Shown here piece after piece: positions 16,433 to 25,468 of a DNA stretch of 64,000 bases. The stretch comes from an uncultured Prevotellaceae bacterium (GTDB taxonomy: Bacteria; Bacteroidota; Bacteroidia; Bacteroidales; Bacteroidaceae). The translations under genes and the position numbers were made by a program. The notes below the pieces were generated by a model, which saw only the letters and a list, made by a program, of their open reading frames with translations, made no database searches and had not been told where the DNA came from. The stretch covers positions 1-64,000 of the forward strand of contig CACXMM010000018.1 in assembly GCA_902768785.1 (NCBI GenBank), read 5' to 3'. Numbering within the stretch: position 1 is the first letter of the stretch; every line of letters begins with the position of its first letter.

Positions 16433-18154
16433 TCACTTCATGGTAGCATCCAACCAACCTAACAAAGCCACTAACGATGCATTCCAGTTGATGGCAATCT
16501 CGTTGGATGCATACGACTCCGCTACATCAGCATACGACTCATCGGGCTGGTTCGAAGGATAGGCAATCTGACTGGCCTTGTCCTGCTGTCCTGGATTCGG
16601 GCCTCCTGCTAACAAGCCGGGAATAGGATCTTTGATACCATCGGCGGCCGACAAACGATGATGAGGGTTCATGGTCGGCTTACTGCCGAAGCCTGTCACA
16701 TAGCAATAGCCTGTAGCATTCCTGCCTAAGATATACTCTGCGTTCTGCATAGCTGCAGTCAGGTATTTGGCATTGCCGGTCTGCTGGTAAGCATACAGCA
16801 AAGATACGCCACCTGCACAGAAACACTCTGCCAGACAGCCCCAACCGAAATCACGAGCACTGTTTCCGTTGGCAGTCTGGAACGATGAGGTAGCCATGGT
16901 GCTCACCACACTGTCACAGAAAGCAATGAGTTGCTGCTTACAGTTTTGGGCTATGACATGCTCTGGCTCGTTTGCTATCCACGAGAAGGCACCCAAGGAG
17001 GCCAAGCCGCCCCATGTGGGAATGGTGAAACGAGTAGGCTGCAGCTGTTGGGCTGTGGTAGCAAAGACCTCATCGCGTGTCAGCAGATACAGTTCGGTGG
17101 CTGCCCAGAACTGCTCATCGCGGGCATTGACATCACCATAGGTACCTGTAGAAACTGCCGGTTTGAACTGCTGACTCATGCGTTCCTGGAAATACAGAGC
17201 CCTTGGGTTCTGCTCTGCCCAGTGATAGGCAGCCAAGGCAGCACGTGCAGCCTGCTCTGAGAAACTAGGATAGTCTTGATTTCCCTTGTAGAGCCTTGCA
17301 GCCTGTGCCATTACAGCAGCGAAATCGTAGGAAGCGGTCACACTCTTCTGCACCACATAACGCTGTTGATGACAATCGGATGGCATCACGAAGCCTTCAA
17401 AATTAGGCGTTGTCAGCTTATGATATACACCCCCGTCATAGGGATCTTGCATCGTTAGCATCCATTTCAGGTTGAACATGATCTCGTCTAACAGGTCGGC
17501 CGTCTGATTTCCACTCTCAGGAATATTCACCTCCAGCGCATCAAAGTAGGCCTTGTTTTGCTCATAGCTGTCGAGCATGATACCTATAGAAAAAGCAGAA
17601 TTCACAATATACTTATTATAGTCTCCTGCATCATACCATCCGTAGGGTGAAGAGATGATCGTTCCTGCAGGACGACCTGGAGAAACGGCAGACGGGTGGA
17701 TGGCTACCTGTGTGTCAGCATGTCCGAGGGGGCGTGCCCACTTTCCTGCGTATTTGGCCTCGATGGGTACTCCTGTACGCTGATAGTAGAACGCCTTGAC
17801 TGCACCCTGTGACACCTCACGCAAGGCATGCTCTTTCACGGCAAAGGGAATCCGGTCGTCATTGTATTCAATCACATAGTTACCAGGGGTGGACAGACGG
17901 GAGAAATCGACAACAGTGCGTTTCTTTCCCGACCAAGGAGACGTAGCCACGCGCAATTGTTTCGTGCTCATCACTTTCTTGTTTGATTTTGCATCACGCA
18001 CCACCACCTTCGAGGCAGACACCTTACCTTCCACCACAGCTACCTTCTGTTGCTGTGGATACATTGCTACCTGATTAACTCTAACTTGAGCATAAGACAA
18101 AGTGACGGTACAGGAAGCGAGTACCGCTAAACATAAATGACAGGTTGTTTTCAT
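16433..18154 (-). CDS. GH9 family endoglucanase (exported)
   Basis: A 573-residue glycoside hydrolase of family 9, expected to cut beta-1,4-glucan (cellulose, lichenan, glucomannan) by inversion. A signal peptide (about 1-23, ending SYAQ) is followed by an Ig-like CelD_N domain (VRVNQVAMYP to about 110) and the (alpha/alpha)6 catalytic domain. The nucleophile-side motif YGWYDAGDYNKY, the NPHHRLS substrate loop and the acid Glu in SYASNEIAINWN (about 552) are present. The ATG at 18154 begins the signal peptide. It lies 111 bases downstream of aqpZ, with a strong stem-loop between them. It fits a fibre-degrading lifestyle. Confidence 0.94.
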   Translation of the reverse strand: MKTTCHLCLAVLASCTVTLSYAQVRVNQVAMYPQQQKVAVVEGKVSASKVVVRDAKSNKKVMSTKQLRVATSPWSGKKRTVVDFSRLSTPGNYVIEYNDDRIPFAVKEHALREVSQGAVKAFYYQRTGVPIEAKYAGKWARPLGHADTQVAIHPSAVSPGRPAGTIISSPYGWYDAGDYNKYIVNSAFSIGIMLDSYEQNKAYFDALEVNIPESGNQTADLLDEIMFNLKWMLTMQDPYDGGVYHKLTTPNFEGFVMPSDCHQQRYVVQKSVTASYDFAAVMAQAARLYKGNQDYPSFSEQAARAALAAYHWAEQNPRALYFQERMSQQFKPAVSTGTYGDVNARDEQFWAATELYLLTRDEVFATTAQQLQPTRFTIPTWGGLASLGAFSWIANEPEHVIAQNCKQQLIAFCDSVVSTMATSSFQTANGNSARDFGWGCLAECFCAGGVSLLYAYQQTGNAKYLTAAMQNAEYILGRNATGYCYVTGFGSKPTMNPHHRLSAADGIKDPIPGLLAGGPNPGQQDKASQIAYPSNQPDESYADVAESYASNEIAINWNASLVALLGWLDATMK

Positions 18155-18190
18155 GAGATCATGTATCAAAAGTGTAAAAGGACTAAATGG

Positions 18191-18238
18191 AGAACGGAAA
18201 GTTTGCTACCCCTTGGGGAAAGCCAAACTCTCCGTTCT
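18191..18238 (-). terminator. Long stem-loop between aqpZ and the GH9 gene
   Basis: Arms AGAACGGA..GTTTG and CCAAAC..TCCGTTCT enclose an inner CCCCTTGGGG hairpin. It follows the aqpZ stop on the minus strand. No strong T-run follows, so it may be a terminator or an mRNA-stabilising 3' structure. Confidence 0.55.
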
Positions 18239-18265
18239 TAATAAATCATCTGTTCTCAAGATATG

Positions 18266-18946
18266 TTATTTCTCTGGCTCAATAACCTTCCAGATTCCAG
18301 CAGCACAAGCACCACCGATGAACGGACCCACAATGAAAATCCAAAGATTAGCCAAAGCAGTACCACCCTGGAACAAAGCCGGACCGATAGAACGGGCGGG
18401 GTTCACAGAGGTACCCGTATAACGGATACAGCAGAGATGTACCAGTACGAGGGCTAAACCAATAGCCAGACCGGCAAAATTGTTGGTGGCACCATTGGTC
18501 TTGGATGTTGCACCCAGCACAACCAAAACGAACACGCAAGTGAATACGATTTCAGCAAGCAGACCACCGATAGCTGGAATGGTATCCACACCATTAGCCT
18601 GCAGGTCATTGGCACCTGTTCCCACCAGTCCACTGGAAGCAGTCAGAGCATAGAGTATAGCAGAACCGATGATTGCACCGATCACTTGGAACAACATGTA
18701 CATTCCACAGTCCTTACCATTCATTCTACCGCTCAGGAAACAACCCAAGGTAATTGCAGGATTAATGTGGCAACCAGAGATACCGCCAATGGTATAAGCC
18801 ATAGCTACTACCGCCAAACCAAAAGCCAGGGCAGTGCCTACTACTGTTTCGGGATCACCATTTGTACATCCTAGACTCACAGCTGCACCGCAGCCCATTA
18901 GTACAAGTACCATTGTACCAAACATTTCTGCTAAATACTTCTTCAT
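18266..18946 (-). CDS. aqpZ: Aquaporin (MIP family)
   Basis: A 226-residue water channel with six membrane helices and the two half-helix NPA boxes: HINPAIT (Asn62) and VNPARS (Asn182), the latter in SVNPARSIGPALFQGG, the Arg that forms part of the selectivity filter. The pore residues look like the orthodox water-specific AqpZ type, but glycerol transport cannot be excluded from sequence alone. It is transcribed from a TACATTTGC box at 18997-19005 and has no operon partner with a related role. Confidence 0.94.
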   Translation of the reverse strand: MKKYLAEMFGTMVLVLMGCGAAVSLGCTNGDPETVVGTALAFGLAVVAMAYTIGGISGCHINPAITLGCFLSGRMNGKDCGMYMLFQVIGAIIGSAILYALTASSGLVGTGANDLQANGVDTIPAIGGLLAEIVFTCVFVLVVLGATSKTNGATNNFAGLAIGLALVLVHLCCIRYTGTSVNPARSIGPALFQGGTALANLWIFIVGPFIGGACAAGIWKVIEPEK

Positions 18947-18996
18947 GATATTTACTATTTAAAAAATTAATAATGTGTAATTCCCAATAAACAGTT

Positions 18997-19005
18997 GCAA
19001 ATGTA
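18997..19005 (-). promoter_or_regulatory. aqpZ promoter -7 box
   Basis: Minus-strand TACATTTGC, 51 bases before the aqpZ start. Confidence 0.65.
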
Positions 19006-19152
19006 ATGAAATATTTTGAATATTGCAACTATTTCAATCAAAATCATTACTTTTTGGCATAATTATCTGATGCACCACTCCTCTGTATGAATAAAATGAA
19101 TGAAAACACTCGTTTTTCAAATGAAGGAATACCCCCAAAAGCTTAGAAAAAG

Positions 19153-19218
19153 ACAAAAAAAATGGAGTACCGCTGTACTCCGAAATTGTTAACCTTAAAT
19201 CTAATACTATGAAAAACA
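19153..19218 (-). ncRNA. Candidate small RNA with own promoter and terminator
   Basis: On the minus strand a full Bacteroidetes promoter (TATCTTTGC at 19223-19231 and TTTG at 19252-19255, 20-base spacing) is followed by about 66 bases without an ORF and then by a textbook terminator. The body runs from AGTGTGTTTTTCATAG through TTAGATTTAAGGTTAAC. It lies in the 3' region of the large kinase-like gene, so it could also be made by processing of that mRNA. I see no ribosome entry or start codon with a useful frame. Confidence 0.6.
19155..19181 (-). terminator. Intrinsic terminator
   Basis: Perfect 7-bp stem GGAGTAC / GTACTCC with loop of 4, followed on the minus strand by eight T (19155-19162). 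It ends both the candidate small RNA and any read-through from the gene at 19320. Confidence 0.9.
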
Positions 19219-19222
19219 CACT

Positions 19223-19231
19223 GCAAAGATA
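19223..19231 (-). promoter_or_regulatory. Promoter of the candidate small RNA
   Basis: Minus-strand TATCTTTGC with TTTG 20 bases upstream (19252-19255), one of the best promoter matches in the window, with no coding gene downstream before the terminator. Confidence 0.75.
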
Positions 19232-19319
19232 CGAATAATATCCATTCCGGCCAAACAAACCTGCTAAAAACATTCATTATTTAACATATTTCTACCAGAA
19301 TTAAATACTCTTTAACAGA

Positions 19320-22295
19320 TCAATCATTTAACAAGACCACACCTTCCTGTTTCATGCCATCCATCATGACCTTCAGCGGATGGTCAAAACGGACATGGCG
19401 GACATACTCCGTTTCTTCCACAGCCGGCATCGCATCCAACAGATCTTTTTGGAACACGCCATCACCGCTGAAAGTATTCACTGTAAAATAGCCGACACCA
19501 AAACTGGTAAGGTTCTGGAAGAAGTGTGTTCCCTGTGAAGGATCAACGCGATAGTTCTCCAGTCCTGACTCCACAATGACACGAGCAGCAGAGATATGCG
19601 GCCACTTGACAGGAATACCCAGCCAATAGTCACTACTCCCCCACCGTCCAGGTCCGATCAGGATATAGCCTGTTCCCTTTTCCAAAAAATGCTGATTGAT
19701 CCTCTCGATCTCCAACGCAATCATCGGATTGTTTGCTGCCGAGAAATTCTTGTCTGTCTTTACATACACCACATCGACCACATCATCGCTGATTCCGTGT
19801 CCCAAGGAGTTGTGCGAACGGAGCAGGCATTGTTCGTCAGGGATCTTTTTCAAGTCCTCATCCAACACCTGCTTACTGTCAACAATCGGCCGGATCTGCA
19901 ACAAATAGAACTCCCCTGTACGATCATCGTTCACATTGCACGCCAGTTCAATTTCCACGGGACGCTTCATAGCCTCAGCACCATATTTCATTGACATCTG
20001 CAACAGTTCCGGGAGTGGGAAGATGCCATGTTGAAGAACACCACACATAGAGATAATTTTACGTCCTCCCTCATAATACCCGTCGCGAATCATCTGGTCA
20101 ACAGGATCATACGTACTACAGATGTAACGCACTGAACCATCCTGGTCAGCCTGTCGTACTCGAAGTCTTTTGATGTTAAAGCCATCATCAACCTGAAAAT
20201 CATTACCTACATGAGTCATATCCAAAGCATAGAACCGCGTCTGGGTATCCTTCAAGGCAATGTCCATCTCACTCATCTGCAGAATCTTATGAGGATGATA
20301 GGGACTCACCCGCAGTGTCTGACCGCCATCCACGATATATTTACCCAAGCCGAGAGCCAGACTGGCTACTCCCTCCTCAGCCTTCTCGTCATCAATAGGA
20401 TAATAGTTCAGGGAACGCAGCACACCACTGATATTCGGGTAAAAATAGTCTCCGTAACGTTTACCCACCACCTCCTGCAGAATCACAGCCATTTTCTCCT
20501 GGTCGATGACATTGCTCGTGGCCGTCATGTATGCCTTGGAGTCCTTGTAATAAACCGATGCATACACACTCTTGATGGCGGCGGCAAGCATCTGCAGCAT
20601 CTGGTACTTGTCATCAAGATAAGGAATCATATAGGTACTGTAGATACCTGCAAACGGCTGGTAATGGGAATCCTCCAACAACGAACTGCTTCGGATGGCA
20701 ATGGGTGAACGAGTGGCTTCAAAGAAGGCGAAGAAGTCGGCGATATACTTATCTGGCAACTGTGCCCGAAGGAAATGTTTCAGGATCTCCTCATCCGAAG
20801 CATCGCTCAGCGCAATCTGATAGAGATTGTTCGAGTCCATAAACTCATCGAACACATCTGTACACAGCACTACCGTTTTGGGAATACTCACCTTCACTCC
20901 CTCAAAGTCATTAAACTCGGGATGACGTTTGATGATATTGTCGAGGAAAGCCAAGCCACGTCCCTTTCCTCCTAAGGAGCCATCACCGATACGGGCGAAA
21001 TGGCTGTACGAATCAAAGCGGTTCCTGTCGAAGAGAGCCACCACACCGATATTCTTCATGTGACGGTATTGTACGATGGCATCAAAGATAATCTTCCTAT
21101 GGGCATCCACATCCTGTAGCTTATGCCACGTCACCGTCTTCAGGAACGCGGATACTGGGAAGATGGCCCGCGCACAGAGCCAACGGCTCATGTGATTGCG
21201 CGAGACATGATAGAGCATCGAATCGTTGGGGATAGTGAAGATATTATCCTGCAGTTCCTTGAGGTTTCTCACCCGCATGATCTCGTCATGAGTCTTCGGA
21301 TCACGGAAGATAAAGTCACCGAAGCCCATGTGCATAGCCAGCAGGTTCCGCAGGTCGATGTTCATCTTCTTAGAGTTCTTGTCTATATATTTAATGCCGA
21401 TGCCTGCCTCCTCCGCCTTCTTGCGGTTCGATTCTTCAGCACTCTGCATAATCAGGGCAATATATTCATCATGCTCACGGATGGCCTTCAGCAGTTTGAG
21501 ACCAGCCTCCGGATCTTTCTCCTCCCCCTCCCTCATCGGGAAGCGGCAGTCGCTGATCACACCCAAGGTGTTATTCTCATATTTCTGATACAGTTCCCAT
21601 GCCTCCTCATAGTTTCGTGCCAGCACCACCTTGGGTCGTCCGCGCATACGAAGGGTGGCGGTATGGGGGTTCAGAGCCTCCGTGGCAAAACGCTGACTCT
21701 GTGCCAAGATATAACTATATAAATTAGGTAAGACAGAAGAATAGAAACGGATGCCGTCTTCCACCAAGAGAATCATCTGCACACCAGCCTCCTGGATATC
21801 GTGCTCGATGTTCATCTTATCCTCAATCAGTTTGATGATAGAAAGGATGAGGTTCGTGTTCCCTAACCAGCAGAACACATAATCGAAGATCGACAAGTCC
21901 TCATTCTCCATCCGTCGGGTGATACCATGCGAGAACGGGGTAAGCACCACACAAGGCATCTCGGGGAAGCGGTGTTTCACGGCACGGGCCACATCAAAGG
22001 CGTCGTTGTCGGCATTACCCGGCATACAGATCACCAGATCGATGTTTGTCCGTTCAAGCACCTCGGCAGCCTCCTCCGTCGTACTCACCTGAGTGAAGGT
22101 AGGCGGGTAACGAAGTCCGAGTTCTGTATATTCGTTGAAGATCTTCTCATCCACTCGTCCGTCGTCTTCCAACATGAAGGCATCATAAGGGTTGGCGATG
22201 ATCAGCACATTGTAGATTCGACGTGTCATCAGGTTCACAAACGACACATCTTTCAAGATAAACTTGTTCCACTGTTGTGGCATATTATTTTCCAT
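19320..22295 (-). CDS. PEP/pyruvate-binding-domain protein with two receiver-like domains
   Basis: A 991-residue protein related to the ATP-binding (PPDK_N) part of PEP synthase and pyruvate phosphate dikinase. Two response-regulator-like domains come first: one at about 25-160 whose expected phospho-acceptor position reads LVICMPG without Asp, and a second at about 170-330 with LLVEDG and VISDCRFP, which keeps an Asp. The ATP-grasp nucleotidyl domain follows (GDGSLGGKGRGLAFL, about 455; AIRSSSLLED; GLGKYIVDGG; LLQIRPI) and a C-terminal part with IGPGRWGSSDYWLGIPV. The phosphohistidine and PEP-binding domains are missing, so it is not a full PEP synthase. A regulatory or protein-kinase-like role is possible. 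Its promoter is TACCTTTGC at 22320-22328. Confidence 0.85.
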   Translation of the reverse strand: MENNMPQQWNKFILKDVSFVNLMTRRIYNVLIIANPYDAFMLEDDGRVDEKIFNEYTELGLRYPPTFTQVSTTEEAAEVLERTNIDLVICMPGNADNDAFDVARAVKHRFPEMPCVVLTPFSHGITRRMENEDLSIFDYVFCWLGNTNLILSIIKLIEDKMNIEHDIQEAGVQMILLVEDGIRFYSSVLPNLYSYILAQSQRFATEALNPHTATLRMRGRPKVVLARNYEEAWELYQKYENNTLGVISDCRFPMREGEEKDPEAGLKLLKAIREHDEYIALIMQSAEESNRKKAEEAGIGIKYIDKNSKKMNIDLRNLLAMHMGFGDFIFRDPKTHDEIMRVRNLKELQDNIFTIPNDSMLYHVSRNHMSRWLCARAIFPVSAFLKTVTWHKLQDVDAHRKIIFDAIVQYRHMKNIGVVALFDRNRFDSYSHFARIGDGSLGGKGRGLAFLDNIIKRHPEFNDFEGVKVSIPKTVVLCTDVFDEFMDSNNLYQIALSDASDEEILKHFLRAQLPDKYIADFFAFFEATRSPIAIRSSSLLEDSHYQPFAGIYSTYMIPYLDDKYQMLQMLAAAIKSVYASVYYKDSKAYMTATSNVIDQEKMAVILQEVVGKRYGDYFYPNISGVLRSLNYYPIDDEKAEEGVASLALGLGKYIVDGGQTLRVSPYHPHKILQMSEMDIALKDTQTRFYALDMTHVGNDFQVDDGFNIKRLRVRQADQDGSVRYICSTYDPVDQMIRDGYYEGGRKIISMCGVLQHGIFPLPELLQMSMKYGAEAMKRPVEIELACNVNDDRTGEFYLLQIRPIVDSKQVLDEDLKKIPDEQCLLRSHNSLGHGISDDVVDVVYVKTDKNFSAANNPMIALEIERINQHFLEKGTGYILIGPGRWGSSDYWLGIPVKWPHISAARVIVESGLENYRVDPSQGTHFFQNLTSFGVGYFTVNTFSGDGVFQKDLLDAMPAVEETEYVRHVRFDHPLKVMMDGMKQEGVVLLND

Positions 22296-22319
22296 TCAGC
22301 ACGCTGTTGTTTCTTGCAT

Positions 22320-22328
22320 GCAAAGGTA
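22320..22328 (-). promoter_or_regulatory. Promoter of the PPDK_N/receiver gene
   Basis: Minus-strand TACCTTTGC, 25 bases before the start at 22295. Confidence 0.7.
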
Positions 22329-22391
22329 CAAAATAATATGGAAATCACAAAATAGCAGGAGAAAACGTGAGGAGGAACCAACTTAATTTTG

Positions 22392-22400
22392 TATATTTGC
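22392..22400 (+). promoter_or_regulatory. trmO promoter -7 box
   Basis: TATATTTGC ends 3 bases before the first in-frame ATG (22404). Either the mRNA is leaderless or translation starts at the next ATG (22434). Confidence 0.65.
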
Positions 22401-22403
22401 ACC

Positions 22404-23147
22404 ATGACAAGGATTCAAAAAGAGGGTGAAGGCATGACCATCTGCCCCATCGCCCATTTCCGATCGCCCCTCAAGAGCAAGTTCGGCATTCCCCGTCAAA
22501 GCGGGTTAGCCAACTCGTTGGAAGGAGTCATCGTCCTTGAACCAGCCTATCGTCATCCCGAAGCACTTCGTGGCCTCGAAGATTTCGATTTCCTCTGGCT
22601 CATCTGGGAATTCTCCGCCAACCAAAACGAGAAGGAAGAATCACAGTCGGGCACCCGCTCCGAACACCTCACCGTACGTCCTCCCCTACTGGGCGGCAAC
22701 CTACGAATGGGTGTTTTTGCCACCCGATCGCCTTTCCGTCCGAACCGTTTAGGACTCTCCTCGGTTAGGCTTCATCATATTGATTGGGAAGGCGCCGATG
22801 GTCCTGTCATCCATGTCACCGGTGCCGATCTCATGGACAACACACCGATCTACGACATCAAGCCCTATCTCACCTATGCCGACAGTCATCCCGATGCCCG
22901 AAGCGGATTCACTGACCATCATCAGTGGGAGAAGCTCACGGTTTTCATTCCCGAGGAGATACGCGCTACGCTCAGTCCACAGGACCAGCAGACCCTTCAG
23001 GAGATCTTGGAATTAGATCCCCGCCCCCACTATCAGGATGATCCAGACCGCATTTACGGTTTCACCTTTAACGACAAAGACTATCATTTTCGGGTAAGGA
23101 AAGGCATGGTAGAAGTACTATCCTCCCAGATAATTAGCAAAAAGTAA
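22404..23147 (+). CDS. trmO: tRNA (N6-threonylcarbamoyladenosine-37-N6)-methyltransferase TrmO
   Basis: A 247-residue TrmO/TsaA-family SAM-dependent enzyme that methylates t6A37 in ACY-decoding tRNA. The N-terminal beta-barrel domain shows IAHFRSPLKSKFGIPRQ, LDEY-like LEDFDFLWLIWEF, FATRSPFRPNRLGLSSV and TGADLMDNTPIYDIKPYL, all TrmO signatures. A C-terminal extension (DDPDRIYGFTFNDKDYHFRV) corresponds to the second TrmO domain. The true start may be the ATG at 22434, which gives the usual short stretch before the IxHFRSP motif. It is divergent from the gene at 19320. Confidence 0.94.
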   Translation: MTRIQKEGEGMTICPIAHFRSPLKSKFGIPRQSGLANSLEGVIVLEPAYRHPEALRGLEDFDFLWLIWEFSANQNEKEESQSGTRSEHLTVRPPLLGGNLRMGVFATRSPFRPNRLGLSSVRLHHIDWEGADGPVIHVTGADLMDNTPIYDIKPYLTYADSHPDARSGFTDHHQWEKLTVFIPEEIRATLSPQDQQTLQEILELDPRPHYQDDPDRIYGFTFNDKDYHFRVRKGMVEVLSSQIISKK

Positions 23148-23200
23148 GCATCCACAAGAAGATTTTTCAGTATTTCCTTGGTCGTTATCAAAATATTCCG

Positions 23201-23209
23201 TATTTTTGT
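23201..23209 (+). promoter_or_regulatory. gdhA promoter -7 box
   Basis: TATTTTTGT. The leader to gdhA (23296) is about 80 bases and contains a short ATG-started frame of nine codons at 23214-23243. Confidence 0.5.
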
Positions 23210-23295
23210 GGTGATGAAACGACAATATGTCAACATCCATTAACCTGAAAGAGTAACAAACAACTTTAACGTTTAACTAAAAATAAAAATACACT

Positions 23296-24633
23296 ATGAA
23301 CGTAGAGAACATTATGCAGAACCTGGAGAAGAAGCATCCGGGTGAAGCCGAGTATTTACAGGCAGTAAGAGAAGTGCTCGAATCAATCAAGGACGTCTAT
23401 AACCAGCATCCTGAGTTCGAGAAAGCCAAGTTGATTGAGCGCATCGTAGAGCCGGAGCGTATCACCACTTTCCGTGTGCCTTGGGTTGACGACAAAGGCG
23501 AGGTGCAGGTGAATATCGGCTACCGCGTACAGTTCAACAGTGCCATTGGCCCGTACAAAGGCGGTCTGCGTTTCCATCCCTCAGTAAATCTCTCCATCTT
23601 GAAGTTCCTCGGTTTCGAGCAGACTTTCAAGAATGCGCTCACTACATTACCCATGGGTGGTGGCAAGGGCGGTTCCGACTTTGCTCCCCGCGGTAAGAGC
23701 GATGCAGAGATCATGCGTTTCTGTCAGGCCTTTATGTGCGAGTTGTATAAGGTGATCGGTCCTGATATGGACGTTCCCGCTGGTGATATCGGTGTGGGTG
23801 GCCGTGAGATCGGTTATCTCTTCGGTATGTATAAGAAGCTCACCAGTCAGTTCCATGGTGCCACCCTCACGGGTAAGGGCATGGAATGGGGAGGCTCCAT
23901 CCTTCGTCCTGAGGCAACAGGTTTCGGCGCCCTTTACTTTGTTAACCATATGATGAAGTCACATGGTCTCGACATCAAGGGCAAGACCATTGCTCTTTCC
24001 GGCTTCGGTAATGTGGCCTGGGGTGCTGCCAAGAAGGCTACCGAGTTAGGTGCCAAGGTGATTACCATCTCTGGTCCTGACGGATACATCTACGACCCCG
24101 CCGGTCTGGATGCAGAGAAGATCGAGTACATGCTGGAGCTCCGTGCCAGTGGCAATGACGTTTGTCAGCCTTACGAGGAGGAGTTCGAGGGTTCCACTTT
24201 CTTCCCCAACAAGAAGCCATGGGAACAGAAAGCCGACATCTACCTGCCCTGCGCTACCCAGAACGAGCTGAATGGCGAGGATGCTGACAAGATTCTGGCT
24301 AACAAACCGCTTTGCGTGGCTGAAGTATCCAATATGGGATGCACCGCCGAGGCCGTGAACAAGTTCATTGCTGCTGGTCAGCTGTTCGCACCGGGTAAGG
24401 CTGTGAATGCAGGTGGTGTGGCCACCTCTGGTCTGGAGATGACTCAGAACTCCATGCGCATGTCCTGGTCTGCCGAGGAAGTAGATCAGAAACTGCACCA
24501 GATCATGTCCGGCATTCACGAGCAATGTGTGAAATACGGTAAGGAAGGCGACTACATCAACTATGTAAAAGGCGCCAATGTAGCCGGTTTCATGAAGGTT
24601 GCCAATGCCATGATGGCACAGGGCATCGTTTAA
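23296..24633 (+). CDS. gdhA: NADP-specific glutamate dehydrogenase
   Basis: A 445-residue hexameric-type glutamate dehydrogenase that fixes ammonium onto 2-oxoglutarate, the main ammonium assimilation enzyme in many Prevotella. The active-site segments are PYKGGLRFHPSVN, the catalytic Lys in LPMGGGKGGSDFAPRGKS, and DVPAGDIGVGGREIGYLFG; the Rossmann domain follows (GFGNVAWGAAKKATELGAKV) and the NPGGVATS-like VNAGGVATSGLEM. Length and motifs are of the small NADP type. Its stop codon overlaps the stop codon of the convergent rlpA gene. Confidence 0.97.
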   Translation: MNVENIMQNLEKKHPGEAEYLQAVREVLESIKDVYNQHPEFEKAKLIERIVEPERITTFRVPWVDDKGEVQVNIGYRVQFNSAIGPYKGGLRFHPSVNLSILKFLGFEQTFKNALTTLPMGGGKGGSDFAPRGKSDAEIMRFCQAFMCELYKVIGPDMDVPAGDIGVGGREIGYLFGMYKKLTSQFHGATLTGKGMEWGGSILRPEATGFGALYFVNHMMKSHGLDIKGKTIALSGFGNVAWGAAKKATELGAKVITISGPDGYIYDPAGLDAEKIEYMLELRASGNDVCQPYEEEFEGSTFFPNKKPWEQKADIYLPCATQNELNGEDADKILANKPLCVAEVSNMGCTAEAVNKFIAAGQLFAPGKAVNAGGVATSGLEMTQNSMRMSWSAEEVDQKLHQIMSGIHEQCVKYGKEGDYINYVKGANVAGFMKVANAMMAQGIV

Positions 24634-25271
24634 TGTCTCTGCGAAGCCTTATGGGGATTACTGTGTGACACCCCCGTAGTCGTATTTTTCCGTCCCTCCT
24701 TTGTCTCTTTAGGCATAGGAGGGGCGATTTCTTTCTTTACCTCAGATAGTTTCTTCTCATCCTTTAAGATCTCCCGACGTTCCTCCACGGAGACAGGTTT
24801 CTCCTCTTTAGGTTTCTGCCATTGTGGTACATAGTCATATCCGTCACGCGAAATCTCAAAGTCCAGTTCAGGAATCTCAGGAGCCTCATCAACAGGTTTG
24901 AACGGAACGGCCACCTCACCATGATAGGGTTCCACACGCACCATGGCTATTCCAGAGGCTATCATTCCTATCTCCTTAGCAGCCCGATACGAGAGATCAA
25001 TGATACGTCCCCTGACATGGGGTCCACGGTCGGCAACACGAACGATAACACTTTTGTCATTGTTCAGGTTCGTCACCTTCAGAATGGTTCCTAAGGGATA
25101 TCGCTTGTGGGCACATACCATACTGTCACGATGATACTTCGTTCCATCGCTCATTCTTCTTCCATGCAAACTCTGTGAGTAATACGATGCTTTCCCTTTT
25201 TCTTGTGCAGAAGACACAGTGAAAAAGAGCATTGCCATCAAGATCGTCGTCAGTCTATGAATATACTTCAT
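24630..25271 (-). CDS. rlpA: RlpA-like septal ring lytic transglycosylase family protein
   Basis: A 213-residue exported protein with the double-psi beta-barrel RlpA domain. A signal peptide (about 1-23, TVSSAQ) is followed by GKASYYSQSLHGRRMSDGTKY, CAHKRYPLGTILKVTNL and VRVADRGPHVRGRIIDLSYRAAKEIGM, which include the conserved Asp/Arg/Asp residues of the domain. The last 80 residues are a charged Pro/Lys/Glu tail (KPKEEKPVSVEERREILKDE) without the SPOR domain of E. coli RlpA. In the family it cleaves denuded glycan strands at division sites. The ATG at 25271 begins the signal peptide. It is convergent with and overlaps gdhA by 4 bases. Confidence 0.92.
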   Translation of the reverse strand: MKYIHRLTTILMAMLFFTVSSAQEKGKASYYSQSLHGRRMSDGTKYHRDSMVCAHKRYPLGTILKVTNLNNDKSVIVRVADRGPHVRGRIIDLSYRAAKEIGMIASGIAMVRVEPYHGEVAVPFKPVDEAPEIPELDFEISRDGYDYVPQWQKPKEEKPVSVEERREILKDEKKLSEVKKEIAPPMPKETKEGRKNTTTGVSHSNPHKASQRH

Positions 25272-25298
25272 ACCATGCCGATTAGTAGTTAGACGACT

Positions 25299-25307
25299 GC
25301 AAAGATA
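25299..25307 (-). promoter_or_regulatory. rlpA promoter -7 box
   Basis: Minus-strand TATCTTTGC, 28 bases before the rlpA start. Confidence 0.7.
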
Positions 25308-25415
25308 CAAAGAAGCAAGCACAAATCAAAGAAAAAGTCTGATTTTCTTTGATTTGACCAATGAGAGTACAAAAAACCAGTTATCCTAGAATGGTGTTCC
25401 CAGGTTACTTCACTA

Positions 25416-25447
25416 CCCAAAAAGCCTCCACTTTTCAGCGGAGGCTT
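25416..25447 (-). terminator. Terminator of the ECF-DUF6263 operon
   Basis: Stem AAGCCTCC / GGAGGCTT (25422-25429 and 25440-25447), followed on the minus strand by TTTTTGGG. It lies 21 bases after the DUF6263 stop. Confidence 0.85.
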
Positions 25448-25468
25448 AAGGGGAGGGATGAATGGGAC

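Noticed and set aside
19034-19273. 79-codon minus-strand frame over the small-RNA locus
   Set aside because: It runs across a promoter and an intrinsic terminator and has no family resemblance.
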